From Pseudomonas sp. KU26590 (lineage in GTDB: Bacteria > Pseudomonadota > Gammaproteobacteria > Pseudomonadales > Pseudomonadaceae): a DNA stretch of 64,000 nucleotides. The notes beneath the pieces are model-generated. The model ran no database searches, was not told the origin of the DNA, and saw only the letters and a list, made by a program, of their open reading frames with translations. Both the position numbers and the translations under genes were made by a program. Where the stretch lies: positions 2,447,501 to 2,511,500 of the forward strand of contig NZ_CP110644.1 of assembly GCF_026153515.1 (NCBI RefSeq), read 5' to 3'. Positions 39,149 through 48,037 of this stretch are shown piece by piece. Position 1 is the stretch's first letter; each line of letters starts with the position of its first letter.

Positions 39149-40095
39149 TTATTTCCATTCAATACCTGTACTGGCTGGCAGGCGTGATTCTGGCGATCAC
39201 GGCGTTCATGACCGCGACCGATCGGACTAATCCCAAGCGCTGGACCACGGGCTTGTTCTGGGGGCTGTTCGCCATCGCGTTTCTGGTCGGCGAGAAGCTG
39301 CCACCGGTGTGGGTGGGCGTCGGGGTGATCGTCATGGCGGTGATCGCAGGGTTCGGCGGCGTGGGTTTTGGTCAGCATGAGAACCTCAACGATCGGGCGC
39401 GGCGCGAGAGTGCAGGGCGCCTTAAGAACAAGCTGTTCATTCCGGCGCTGGCGATTCCTCTGGTCACGGTGATCGGTGCAGTGCTGCTGAAGAACATCAA
39501 GTTTGGCGATGTCTTTTTGCTGGACCCGGCCAACAGTACGTTCGTGTCGCTGGGCATTGGCAGTCTGGTGGCGCTTGGACTGGCCTGCTGGCTGACCCGC
39601 GACACGCCGGTGCAGGCCATGCGCGAATCGCGCCGCCTGACCGAAGCGCTGGGTTGGGCGCTGGTGCTGCCGCAGATGCTGGCGATGCTCGGCCTGGTGT
39701 TCAACGATGCCGGTGTCGGCAAGGCGGTGGCGCACCTGGCGACGGCCTACATCAATCTGGATTTCCGCCTCGTCGCGGTGATGGTGTATGTGCTGGGCAT
39801 GGCGCTGTTCACCATTGTCATGGGCAACGGCTTCGCCGCGTTTCCGGTGATGACCGGCGGCATCGGCGTGCCGGTGCTAGTGGGCATGTACGGCGCCAAC
39901 CCGGCGGTCATGGCAGCGATCGGCATGTTCTCGGGCTACTGCGGCACACTGATGACGCCGATGGCGGCCAACTACAACCTGATTCCTGCGGCGCTGCTGG
40001 AATTGCCCGACAAGTACGCCGTGATCAAAGCGCAAATCCCCACCGCGCTGGCGATGCTGGTGGCGAATATTCTGCTGCTGTATTTCCTGATGTAG
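39145..40095 (+). CDS. DUF979 membrane protein, transporter half
   Basis: 316 aa with about nine membrane helices. Conserved-looking elements include GNGFAAFPVMTGGIGVP and SGYCGTLMTPMAANYN, which resemble the substrate-binding hairpins of ion-coupled carboxylate transporters. Translationally coupled to DUF969 by a 4-bp overlap; the two probably form one permease. Confidence 0.9.
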   Translation: MIISIQYLYWLAGVILAITAFMTATDRTNPKRWTTGLFWGLFAIAFLVGEKLPPVWVGVGVIVMAVIAGFGGVGFGQHENLNDRARRESAGRLKNKLFIPALAIPLVTVIGAVLLKNIKFGDVFLLDPANSTFVSLGIGSLVALGLACWLTRDTPVQAMRESRRLTEALGWALVLPQMLAMLGLVFNDAGVGKAVAHLATAYINLDFRLVAVMVYVLGMALFTIVMGNGFAAFPVMTGGIGVPVLVGMYGANPAVMAAIGMFSGYCGTLMTPMAANYNLIPAALLELPDKYAVIKAQIPTALAMLVANILLLYFLM

Positions 40096-40138
40096 TGACC
40101 TCATTTCCTGATGCAGTTGCAGCGCTTGCCCGGACGCT

Positions 40139-40201
40139 TTCGCGGGCAAGCGCGCTCCTACAGTTGAACGCGGTCCTCCGTAGGAGCGCGCTTGCCCGCG
40201 A
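40139..40201. repeat. Divergent REP pair (GTAGGAGCGCGCTTGCCCGC family)
   Basis: Reversed unit 40139-40161, then forward unit 40180-40201. The two are arranged tail to tail, unlike the face-to-face pairs elsewhere. They lie between DUF979 and the deoxyribose cluster. Confidence 0.8.
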
Positions 40202-40310
40202 TCTGGCGCGAAGCGGCAGCAAAAACCAGGCGACCTCGTCATTTTGGAGCACTACCAACGCTGCTCCTTGCGGTTCACACACTCCTTCATCCCGTAATAA
40301 ATCCCCTCAT

Positions 40311-40324
40311 CGCAAACGTTTGCG
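40311..40324. promoter_or_regulatory. LacI-type palindrome upstream of the sugar kinase
   Basis: CGCAAACGTTTGCG is a perfect 14-bp palindrome with the central CG typical of LacI/GalR-family operators. It lies about 220 bp upstream of the kinase start. No LacI-family gene is in the window. Confidence 0.55.
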
Positions 40325-40463
40325 CGAATCCGTGGTCTGTACGACCAGTGGCTGCAAACCCTCTGCCTCAGGGCTTACCACACGCTTTCGGGTAGTGCTT
40401 TCTGACCAAGACAACAAGCCGCATGTCTTGCTCCGAAGAAATAGGTTGAATAGTCACACAAAA

Positions 40464-40479
40464 TGTTATTTAAATAACA
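40464..40479. promoter_or_regulatory. Candidate DeoR-family operator before the kinase
   Basis: TGTTATTTAAATAACA is a perfect 16-bp palindrome in an AT-rich stretch 63 bp upstream of the kinase start. It uses the same TGTTAT half-site as the repeat in front of the DeoR gene. Confidence 0.65.
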
Positions 40480-40542
40480 AAAATAAAACAGCGACAGTGG
40501 CTCATTTTTCGGGCCCAGCGCGTGAACAAGGTACTCACACAC

Positions 40543-41463
40543 ATGAACAAGATCGCGGTCATCGGCAGCAACATGGTGGATTTGATCACCTACATCGACC
40601 GGATGCCGGCGCAGGGCGAGACCCTTGAAGCACCGAATTTCGCCATGGGCTGCGGCGGCAAGGGCGCCAATCAGGCCGTTGCAGCGGCCAAGTTGGGCGC
40701 TGATGTGTTGATGCTGAGCAAGGTCGGCGACGACATGTTCGCCGACAACACCTTGGCCAATTTCAAGCGTTATGGCATCGATACCCAGTTCGTCCAGCGC
40801 GTGCCTGGGGTGTCCAGCGGCGTCGCGCCGATCTTCGTGCAAAGCGATTCCCACAACAGCATCCTCATCGTCAAAGGCGCCAATGCGCACCTGAAACCTG
40901 CGGACGTCGACGCTGCCCAGGCTGCGCTGCGCGACTGCACGCTCATGGTTCTGCAGCTGGAAATCGAGCTGGAAACCGTCTACTACGCCATCGATTTTGC
41001 CAAAGCCAACGGCATTCCGGTGCTGCTCAATCCGGCGCCTGCGGTGAAGGGTTTGAGCCGCGAGCACCTGTCGCAGCTGGACTTTTTCATTCCCAACGAA
41101 ACCGAACTGGCGCTGATCACTGGTCAGACCGTCGACTCCATCGAATCGGCCCGCGCGGCCGCCCTGCAACTGGTGCAGGACGGCATTCGTCACGTCATCG
41201 TCACCCTGGGCGAAAAGGGCGCGCTGTATGTCGGCGAAGAAGGCGAGTTTCGCGTCGAAGGCATCAAGGTCGATGCCCGCGACACCACTGGCGCTGGCGA
41301 TGCCTTCATCGGTTGCTTCGCCCGCCACTGGAGCGAGGACGGCGACATGCGCAACGCCATGACCCATGCGGTGGCCTATTCCGCCTGCTCGGTTACCGGC
41401 CTTGGCACCCAGAGTTCCTACCCGGACGCTGCCGCGTTCAGCCACTTTCTCGACACCCTTTGA
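40543..41463 (+). CDS. deoK: PfkB-family sugar kinase, probable deoxyribokinase
   Basis: 306 aa from the ATG at 40543 (MNKIAVIGSNMVDLITYIDRMP); an in-frame GTG seven codons earlier has no better ribosome site. Ribokinase signatures are present: GCGGKGANQAVAAAKLG near residue 40 and the catalytic anion-hole loop DTTGAGDAFIG near 250. It phosphorylates a pentose at O5. Neighbours (FucP-type permease, mutarotase-like protein, DeoR regulator and DeoC aldolase) match the Salmonella deoQKPX plus deoC logic, so 2-deoxyribose is the likely substrate rather than ribose. Confidence 0.86.
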   Translation: MNKIAVIGSNMVDLITYIDRMPAQGETLEAPNFAMGCGGKGANQAVAAAKLGADVLMLSKVGDDMFADNTLANFKRYGIDTQFVQRVPGVSSGVAPIFVQSDSHNSILIVKGANAHLKPADVDAAQAALRDCTLMVLQLEIELETVYYAIDFAKANGIPVLLNPAPAVKGLSREHLSQLDFFIPNETELALITGQTVDSIESARAAALQLVQDGIRHVIVTLGEKGALYVGEEGEFRVEGIKVDARDTTGAGDAFIGCFARHWSEDGDMRNAMTHAVAYSACSVTGLGTQSSYPDAAAFSHFLDTL

Positions 41464-41471
41464 GCCGCCGC

Positions 41472-41499
41472 GCCCTGCCGATCCCTTGATCGGCGGGGC
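41472..41499 (+). other. Intercistronic stem-loop between kinase and permease genes
   Basis: GCCCTGCCGATC pairs with GATCGGCGGGGC (one T.G pair, 4-nt loop). There is no T-run after it, so it looks like a processing or stabilising hairpin, or a partial attenuator, inside the operon. Confidence 0.6.
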
Positions 41500-41531
41500 G
41501 GGGTATTTCCTGTACTTCCCGGAGAACAACA

Positions 41532-42863
41532 ATGACAAAGCCCGCGCTCCAACAATCCTCGGACGGGTTCTACCTGAACCGCACGCCGTGGTTCGCTTTC
41601 CTGCTGCTGTGCTGCTGCTTCGCGCTGTGGGCGGCGGCCGCGAGCATGAACGACGTACTCATCGCGCACTTCAAGAAAGCCTTTTTGCTCAGCGATGTGC
41701 AGACCTCCTTCGTGCAGTCGGCGTTCTACCTCGGTTACTTCTTCGTCGCGATTCCGGCGGCGATGGTCGTCAGACGTTTCAGCTACAAGACCACCATCCT
41801 CATCGGTCTGGTGCTGTACATGGCGGGCTGCTCGCTGTTCTTTCCGGCGGCATCGATGGCCAAATACGGCATGTTCCTGATGGCGCTGTTCGTCATCGCG
41901 GCCGGCCTGGCCTTCCTCGAAACCGCCTGCAACACCTACTCGACGCTGATGGGGCCGCGTGAAACCGGCACCCGTCGCCTGAACATTTCCCAGACCTTCC
42001 ACCCGTTCGGCGCGATGACTGGCGTGTACGTCGGCAGCTTCGTGATGTTCAAAGACACCGACGCCACCCGCGAGCAGTTGACGCAGATGAGCGCGTCAGA
42101 TGCGGCGATCCAGCAGTTGCAGATGATCCAGTCCACGCTGCTGCCGTACAAATGGATGATCGCGGTGCTGGTCCTGATGTTCGTGCTGATCGCCTTCACC
42201 AAGTTTCCGGCGTGCAAGGGCAAGGTCACGGCCAACGTCAAATCCAGCAGCATCGGCCAGAGCCTGTCGCGTCTGTGGCGCAACCCGCGTTTTACCTTCG
42301 GCGTGCTGGCACAGTTTCTGTACGTGGGCGCGCAAGTGGGCGTGTGGAGTTTCACCATTCGCCTGGCGATGCAGATGGGCGGGATGAACGAACGCAGCGC
42401 CTCGTGGTTCCTGCTGACCACATTCGCCGCTTACTTCGTCGGCAAGATGGTCGCCAATTTGCTGATGCGCAAAATGTCCCCGGCCAAGGTGCTGGCGATC
42501 TACGGCGTGCTGGCCATCGTACTGCTGGCCTACACGATTCTGGTGCCGAACATCAGCGCGGTGTATGCAGCGGTGGGTGTGAGTATTTTCCTGGGTCCGT
42601 GCTGGCCGACCATTTATGGCCTGACCATCGACGGTCTGGGCGAAGACACCGGCGTCGGCGGTTCGCTGCTGGTGATGAGTATCGTGGGCGGCGGCGTGAT
42701 GCCGATCTTCCAGGGCCTGCTCTCCGACGCCACCGGCGGCAACATGCAGATCGCCTACACCGTGCCGCTGCTGTGCTTCGTGGCGATCGTCGCGTATGCC
42801 ATCAAGTGCATGCGTGATCCGCTGCCGGCCCAGGCATCGGTGGGTGCGGTGACGGCATCATGA
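41532..42863 (+). CDS. deoP: FucP-family MFS sugar:proton symporter, probable deoxyribose permease
   Basis: 443 aa with about twelve membrane helices. FucP-family features include FVQSAFYLGYFFVAIPAAMVVRRFSYK and FLETACNTYSTLMGPRETGTRRLNISQTFHPFGAM (residues ~125-160). The gene follows the kinase by 68 bp and overlaps the next gene by 4 bp. By context it imports 2-deoxyribose or a related pentose. Confidence 0.88.
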   Translation: MTKPALQQSSDGFYLNRTPWFAFLLLCCCFALWAAAASMNDVLIAHFKKAFLLSDVQTSFVQSAFYLGYFFVAIPAAMVVRRFSYKTTILIGLVLYMAGCSLFFPAASMAKYGMFLMALFVIAAGLAFLETACNTYSTLMGPRETGTRRLNISQTFHPFGAMTGVYVGSFVMFKDTDATREQLTQMSASDAAIQQLQMIQSTLLPYKWMIAVLVLMFVLIAFTKFPACKGKVTANVKSSSIGQSLSRLWRNPRFTFGVLAQFLYVGAQVGVWSFTIRLAMQMGGMNERSASWFLLTTFAAYFVGKMVANLLMRKMSPAKVLAIYGVLAIVLLAYTILVPNISAVYAAVGVSIFLGPCWPTIYGLTIDGLGEDTGVGGSLLVMSIVGGGVMPIFQGLLSDATGGNMQIAYTVPLLCFVAIVAYAIKCMRDPLPAQASVGAVTAS

Positions 42864-43945
42864 GAGCGAGCGAAAAGCGCACCACGATTTCGCTGTACCC
42901 GGAGCTGTTCAGCGGCGATGAAAAAACGCTGCTGGAGTCCGCGGAGTTCCGCGTGCTGGCCTGGACCTACCCCAGCGGCGTGAAAGCCCTGGCGCTGGAG
43001 AATGACCGCGGCCGGGTCGTGGTGCTGCCTTATCAGGGGCAGATGGTCTGGTCGGCGGTGTTCGATGGCTGCGACCTGACCATGCGCAACATGTTCGAGC
43101 AGCCGCGCCCGAGCCCGACGGTGATCGGCACCTACGGCTGCTTCATGTTCCACAGCGGCCTGCTGCGCAATGGCTGCCCGACGCCGGAAGACGATCACCC
43201 GCTGCACGGCGAAATGCCCTGCGCGCCGATGGACAGCGCCTGGCTAGAAGTCGGCGAGGACGCGGGCGGCGCGTTTCTGCGCATCGGCGGCGAGTATGAA
43301 TACGTGATGGGCTTTGGCGACCACTACCGCGCCAGGCCCAGCGTGACCTTGCGCCCGGGTTCGGCGCTGTTCGACATCGGCATGGACGTGCGCAACCTGG
43401 CCGGCAAGCCGATGGAGCTGATGTACATGGCGCACATGAACTATGCCTACGTCGACGGCGCACGTTTCGTCGAGCCACTGGGCATGGCGCGCACGCGGGT
43501 TCGCAGCAGCGTGCCGGCCCACGTGAAGCCGACGCCGGCGTGGTCGGCGTACATGGCCCAATTGACGGAAGACCCATCGCGGCTGGAAAGCCTGAGTACG
43601 CCTGAGCTGTACGACCCGGAGATCGTCTGCTTCTTCGACGGCGTGCACGCGGATGCACAGGGTAATGCGCATTTCCTGCTCAAACACCCGGAAGGTCCGG
43701 CGTTTTACACGCGTTATCAGCCGGCGCAGTTCGATCATGGGGCGAGGTGGATCCTGCACAACGCTGATCAGCAAGTGGCGGCGTTTGTGTTGCCTGCGAC
43801 CTGTGAGCCCGAGGGTTATCTGGCGGAGAAGGCCAAAGGCAATGTGCGTTTGTTGGGCGCGGGGGAGAGCGCGTCGTTCAGCGTGACGACGGGGTATCTG
43901 GGGGCTGAAGAGGTGTTGCAGCTGGAAAGCGATCTGAAACGCTGA
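42860..43945 (+). CDS. Aldose-1-epimerase-like protein (DUF4432), DeoX-like
   Basis: 361 aa beta-sandwich of the galactose-mutarotase superfamily. Elements such as GCFMFHSGLLRNGCPTPEDDHPLHGEMP (near 95), EYEYVMGFGDHYRARPS and MELMYMAHMNYAYVDGA fit the carbohydrate-binding saddle of DUF4432. It probably interconverts anomers of the imported sugar before phosphorylation. It overlaps the permease stop by 4 bp and is last in the operon. In Salmonella the fourth gene, deoX, is of similar type. Confidence 0.82.
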   Translation: MRASEKRTTISLYPELFSGDEKTLLESAEFRVLAWTYPSGVKALALENDRGRVVVLPYQGQMVWSAVFDGCDLTMRNMFEQPRPSPTVIGTYGCFMFHSGLLRNGCPTPEDDHPLHGEMPCAPMDSAWLEVGEDAGGAFLRIGGEYEYVMGFGDHYRARPSVTLRPGSALFDIGMDVRNLAGKPMELMYMAHMNYAYVDGARFVEPLGMARTRVRSSVPAHVKPTPAWSAYMAQLTEDPSRLESLSTPELYDPEIVCFFDGVHADAQGNAHFLLKHPEGPAFYTRYQPAQFDHGARWILHNADQQVAAFVLPATCEPEGYLAEKAKGNVRLLGAGESASFSVTTGYLGAEEVLQLESDLKR

Positions 43946-43988
43946 CGGCCTTTTTGTCGACCAAATGTCGAGTGGGTGCGCGGTCCCT

Positions 43989-44101
43989 GTAGGAGCTGCT
44001 GGAGGTTACGACAGTGGCGAACGCGGTGGGTCAGTTGCGCATCCGCTGACAGACAGGTCGCGTTCGCCAGCAAGGTGGAGCGCCACCCCGGCGGCTCCTA
44101 C
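43989..44101. repeat. Inverted repeat of REP type
   Basis: GTAGGAGCTGCTGGAGGTTA at 43989 and a reversed unit ending GGCGGCTCCTAC at 44101 bracket a GGCGAACGCG / CGCGTTCGCC pair. The unit belongs to the 'GAACGCG' REP family also found in the 273-bp repeat. It lies between convergent gene ends. Confidence 0.7.
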
Positions 44102-44137
44102 AGATTCGGCGCTCGCCAAAACAAGGTGGCGTGTTAC

Positions 44138-44908
44138 TCAAACCACCCAACGCGCCCCATACCCCTCAATCAAATCCCGATAAACCTTGGGCAGCTTCTT
44201 GTCGCTCACCACCACATGAAAGTCCTGCAGCGTCGCGAAATGCGCCGTGCGCACGGCATCGAATTTGGAATGATCGGCCAGCAACATGCAGTGCCGGGCC
44301 TGGCGCAGGACTTTTTGCTTCACCTCTACTTCATTGAAGTTAAAGCAGGTCACGCCCAGCTCGTCGCTGACCCCGGCCGCGGAAACGAACGCCCAGGTCA
44401 GGCGGATGCCATCCAGAATGGTCGCTTCGCTGTGGTGCTCGAACACCTGATTCTTGCGATGAAAGGTGCCGCCGCACAGCACGATGGAGCAATTGGGCTT
44501 CTGCTGCAGCTTGAGCAACACGTTGAGGGAGTTGCACACCGCGGTGAATTCCAGCCCGTCCGGGATGAAGTCGATGACGAAAGGGATCGTGGTGCCGCAG
44601 TCGAAAAACACCGTATCGCCGGGTTGAATGAACGCGGCGGCGAGCTTGCCGACCCGGCGCTTTTCCTCGACGTGGCGTGTGCCTTGCTCGGTGACCTTGT
44701 AGTCACTTGCCTGGGATGGATCAGACGCCAGGGTGATGTGCCCGCCCAACAAGTGGAATTTGTCGGGGTGCCGGGTCAGATCGCGACGCAGGGTCATCTC
44801 CGAAACGTCCAGCAGGGCGGCCATTTCCTTCAGGTGAATGGCCTTCTGATCGTGAAGGGCTTGCTGGATCAACTTGATACGGTCGGATTTTTTACTGTCC
44901 ACGGGCAT
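44138..44908 (-). CDS. DeoR-family transcriptional repressor
   Basis: 256 aa from the ATG at 44908. N-terminal DeoR helix-turn-helix (DRIKLIQQALHDQKAIHLKEMAALLDVSEMTLRRDLTRHPD, residues ~9-49), then a DeoR C-terminal sensor domain with the phosphosugar-binding pattern (DTVFFDCGTTIPFVID; VFSAAG-like AFVSAAGVSDELG). It lies convergent to the kinase-permease-mutarotase operon and divergent from deoC. It probably represses both and is released by deoxyribose-5-phosphate or a related sugar phosphate (as DeoR/DeoQ). Confidence 0.9.
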   Translation of the reverse strand: MPVDSKKSDRIKLIQQALHDQKAIHLKEMAALLDVSEMTLRRDLTRHPDKFHLLGGHITLASDPSQASDYKVTEQGTRHVEEKRRVGKLAAAFIQPGDTVFFDCGTTIPFVIDFIPDGLEFTAVCNSLNVLLKLQQKPNCSIVLCGGTFHRKNQVFEHHSEATILDGIRLTWAFVSAAGVSDELGVTCFNFNEVEVKQKVLRQARHCMLLADHSKFDAVRTAHFATLQDFHVVVSDKKLPKVYRDLIEGYGARWVV

Positions 44909-44937
44909 TCCGATTGTCGAATGGATATGGTAAAAAA

Positions 44938-44954
44938 ATAACATTCATTGTTAT
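44938..44954. promoter_or_regulatory. Candidate DeoR-family operator before the deoR gene and deoC
   Basis: ATAACA-N5-TGTTAT inverted repeat in the AT-rich 130-bp gap between the divergent repressor and deoC genes. It shares its half-sites with the palindrome at 40464, in the opposite arrangement. Confidence 0.62.
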
Positions 44955-45038
44955 ATTTACAACATAAAATGATGCACTCAGGCATGAAGCTTAAAGCGTG
45001 TCGCTTGTGACCGCCTCACTATCAGGAAACGATTTGCC

Positions 45039-45719
45039 ATGAAGATCGAACCCGCAGCACTCGCCCAGTATATCGACCACACCTTGCTGGCCGCCGACGC
45101 CAGCCGCGAGCAGATCGCAACCCTGTGCCGCGAAGCCCAGGAGCACGGATTCTATTCGGTGTGCGTGAACTCTGGCCAGGTGCCCTATGCCGCGTCTTTG
45201 CTGAAAGGCCAGGCCGTTAAAGTCTGTGCCGTGGTCGGCTTTCCATTGGGTGCCGGGCTGAGCGACACCAAGGCCTTCGAAGCGAAGCAGGCCATCGCAG
45301 CCGGCGCGGGCGAGATCGACATGGTCCTGAACATCGGCGGGCTGAAGGACGGCCTGTTCGACGAAGTGCGCGACGACATCGCTGCCGTTAAAGACGCTTG
45401 TGGCGCGGTGCCGCTGAAGGTGATCTTCGAAACCTGCCTGCTGGATGACGCGCAGAAAACCCGCGCCGCCGAGATCTGCCGTGACCTCAACGTGGCTTTC
45501 GTCAAGACCTCTACCGGCTTCAGCCGCAGCGGCGCGACCCTGGAAGACGTCGCCCTGATGCGCAAGGTCGTCGGCCAGACCGTTGGCGTGAAAGCGTCCG
45601 GCGGCGTGCGTGATTATGCGACGGCGGTGGCGATGATCGAAGCGGGCGCGACGCGACTGGGCACCAGTTCCGGGATCGCGATCGTCAGTGGCGCGGCGGC
45701 GTCGGGCTCGGGTTACTGA
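45039..45719 (+). CDS. deoC: Deoxyribose-phosphate aldolase
   Basis: 226 aa TIM-barrel of class I aldolase. The Schiff-base lysine is Lys156 (FVKTSTGFS), the second catalytic lysine Lys185 (VKASGGVRD) and the acid-base aspartate Asp94 ([10 protein letters not shown]). It cleaves 2-deoxyribose-5-phosphate to acetaldehyde and glyceraldehyde-3-phosphate. It is divergent from the DeoR gene and completes the deoxyribose route begun by the kinase and permease. Confidence 0.96.
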   Translation: MKIEPAALAQYIDHTLLAADASREQIATLCREAQEHGFYSVCVNSGQVPYAASLLKGQAVKVCAVVGFPLGAGLSDTKAFEAKQAIAAGAGEIDMVLNIGGLKDGLFDEVRDDIAAVKDACGAVPLKVIFETCLLDDAQKTRAAEICRDLNVAFVKTSTGFSRSGATLEDVALMRKVVGQTVGVKASGGVRDYATAVAMIEAGATRLGTSSGIAIVSGAAASGSGY

Positions 45720-45887
45720 TTCTGCCGCGGTTCGGTGCCGCCACCGGCGTGGCACCGTTCCCGGTTGGTCTGGGCCTCTCGACAGAGGCTCGCGACAGAA
45801 GGTCTTTCGCCGAAAAGAACAGGACCCACCCCGCCAATGAGTGGCAAACTGCCGGTGCACTCACTTCTGCACCGGACACCTTTCTCA

Positions 45888-46841
45888 ATGCGAACATTCT
45901 CCCTGGCGCGGCTCAAGGCCCGCTGGTTCTTCTGGCTGTGCATGGTGCTGATCGTCGTTGGTCTGCCGGTCGGTTGCGCAGCGTTGCAGCACAAGGAGCG
46001 TGAACTGGTCTTCATGATCGAGCCCGGCACGGCAAGCTGGTACCACGGCCTGCCGTCCGATGTGCAAGAGCTTGAACTCAAGGGGCCGTCGTTCGGCCTC
46101 GGGCAGAACATCCATGCCTGGTGGTGGCCTTCGGAGAAGAAGGACGCCCCGGCGATCCTGTACCTTCACGGCTCGCGCTGGAACCTCACCGGCCAGTTGT
46201 TTCGCATTGAACAACTGCGCGCCTTGGGCTTTTCCATCCTCGCCATCGACTACCGCGGCTTCGGCCAGAGCAAGGGCCAGTTGCCGTCGGAAGCGTCGGT
46301 CTATGAAGACGCGCGCATTGCCTGGGAACGCTTGAAGCAGATTCAACCCGACCCGCAAAAGCGTCTGATCTACGGGCATTCGCTGGGTGGCGCCGTGGCT
46401 GTCGACCTCGCCGCCGAACTGGGCCAGGATGCGCAAAAAGGCGACGGGCCGATTCAGGCGCGGGGCTTGATCATCGAATCGACCTTCACCAACCTCGCCG
46501 ATGTCGCGTCCTCTGTCGCCAGCAAACGCACCTCGTTGCCGGTGCGGTGGCTGATCTCGCAGAAATTCGACTCCATCGACAAGATCGCCGACGTGCACAT
46601 GCCGGTGCTGATCGTGCATGGCACGGAGGATCAGTTCGTCGCGCCGCAGTTCAGCGAAGCGCTGTTCGAGGCCGCGCAGGAGCCGAAGAACCTGCTGATG
46701 GTGCCGGGCGGCAACCACAACAACAGCATGATTCTCGGGCGCGAGGCCTACAGCCAGGCGATCCAGAATCTGCTCAGCGAGAAGCCGCCGGCGGTGCATG
46801 CATCCAACGCATCGGCGGTGTTGCTCAAGCAGCCCGGTTAG
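45888..46841 (+). CDS. Alpha/beta hydrolase with N-terminal membrane anchor
   Basis: 317 aa from the ATG at 45888. The N-terminus (LKARWFFWLCMVLIVVGLPVGCAALQ) is a signal anchor or lipoprotein signal with a cysteine after VG, so it is envelope-located. The hydrolase core has HG near 100 (LYLHGSRWN), the nucleophile elbow GHSLGG near 165, the acid in VHGTEDQFV and the catalytic histidine in PGGNHNNSM. BEM46/YqkD-like family; substrate unknown. Longer frames upstream are not family-like. Confidence 0.88.
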   Translation: MRTFSLARLKARWFFWLCMVLIVVGLPVGCAALQHKERELVFMIEPGTASWYHGLPSDVQELELKGPSFGLGQNIHAWWWPSEKKDAPAILYLHGSRWNLTGQLFRIEQLRALGFSILAIDYRGFGQSKGQLPSEASVYEDARIAWERLKQIQPDPQKRLIYGHSLGGAVAVDLAAELGQDAQKGDGPIQARGLIIESTFTNLADVASSVASKRTSLPVRWLISQKFDSIDKIADVHMPVLIVHGTEDQFVAPQFSEALFEAAQEPKNLLMVPGGNHNNSMILGREAYSQAIQNLLSEKPPAVHASNASAVLLKQPG

Positions 46842-46909
46842 CCCCTTTTTCACGACGGCGGAAGGTGTCTTCCCAAAGCACCTGCCGTCAATCGCCGCGA
46901 GCGCTGCCG

Positions 46910-47746
46910 ATGGACACACACGCAGACGAAGACGCCCACCTGACCCATTCCACGCGGGACTGGGTGCTGCGTGCCGCGCCGCTGCCGCAGATCGAGCGGA
47001 TCGAGGCGTATTTTCACGGGCACGGTTTCGAGATGCACCGCCACGACACCTACGCCATCGGCCACACCATGTCGGGGGTGCAGAGCTTTCAGTACGGCAA
47101 GGAGCGGGTCAATAACCTGCCGGGGCAGACCATGGTGCTGCATCCCGACGAAGCCCATGACGGCCACGCCGGGACTGAGGACGGCTTTCGCTACCGGATG
47201 TTCTATCTGGAGCCGGCGATGATTCAGCAGGTGCTCGGCGGCAAGCCGCTGCCGTTCATCAAAGGCGGGGCGTCGAATGATCCGCGGTTATTCAACGCGA
47301 CCCAAACGCTTTTGGCCGACCTGAACACCGCGCTGGATCCTCTCGAACTGGACGACGCCATCTACGACCTCGCCATTGCCCTGCAAGCGGCCGCCGGCGT
47401 GCGCAAGGGCCGCCACACCGTCAATTACGCCGGCGCGCAACGTGCGCGGGAAATGCTCATGGCCAGTCTGGAACAGGGCGTCAGCCTGACCGATCTGGAA
47501 CAGGCCAGCGACACAGACCGCTGGCGCCTGTCCCGGGATTTCCGCGTGCTGTTCGGCACCACGCCTTACCGCTACCTGACCCTGCGCCGGCTTGACCTGG
47601 TCCGGCACTCGATATCGTTGGGCGTGTCGCTGAGCGATGCGTCGGTGATGGCGGGGTTCTCCGACCAGAGCCACATGACGCGGCATTTTGTGAAGACCTT
47701 TGGCTATCCGCCAGGGCGGTGGTTGAGGATGTTGGCGGTTCGCTAA
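46910..47746 (+). CDS. AraC-family transcriptional regulator
   Basis: 278 aa from the ATG at 46910. An N-terminal cupin-type sensor (FHGHGFEMHRHDTYAIGHTMSG, then PGQTMVLHPDEAHDG) is followed by two helix-turn-helices at the C-terminus; the second is well conserved (SLSDASVMAGFSDQSHMTRHFVKTFGYPPG). Members of this PF02311 group often control amino-acid export or small-molecule genes. No target is evident nearby. Confidence 0.9.
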   Translation: MDTHADEDAHLTHSTRDWVLRAAPLPQIERIEAYFHGHGFEMHRHDTYAIGHTMSGVQSFQYGKERVNNLPGQTMVLHPDEAHDGHAGTEDGFRYRMFYLEPAMIQQVLGGKPLPFIKGGASNDPRLFNATQTLLADLNTALDPLELDDAIYDLAIALQAAAGVRKGRHTVNYAGAQRAREMLMASLEQGVSLTDLEQASDTDRWRLSRDFRVLFGTTPYRYLTLRRLDLVRHSISLGVSLSDASVMAGFSDQSHMTRHFVKTFGYPPGRWLRMLAVR

Positions 47747-47773
47747 GCACTCACTGCACACCGCGATTACCTG

Positions 47774-47927
47774 GTGGGACCGGCTTTAGCCGGGAAAGCG
47801 TCAAGCGTCACGCCGCAAAACTGATGGCGTACACAAGGGCCTCTTCCCGGCTAAAGCCGGTCCTACGAAGACACCGCATACCCCGTGAAACACCGCGCGC
47901 TTTTGTAGGACTGGCTTTAGCCGGGAA
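47774..47927. repeat. Three alternating REP units (GGACCGGCTTTAGCCGGGAA family)
   Basis: Units at 47774 (+), 47842 (-) and 47905 (+), spaced 63-68 bp, the same spacing as the array at 21737. They fill most of the gap between the AraC regulator and cupin genes. Confidence 0.88.
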
Positions 47928-48037
47928 AGCGTCAGCTGCAACACCGCAAAACCGGATGCACCGTGCAATAACGTACAAGACCCCGCCGGCCCTGACGCTT
48001 ACATTGGCTCTACATCAACCCCATCGGAGCCGCCCTC

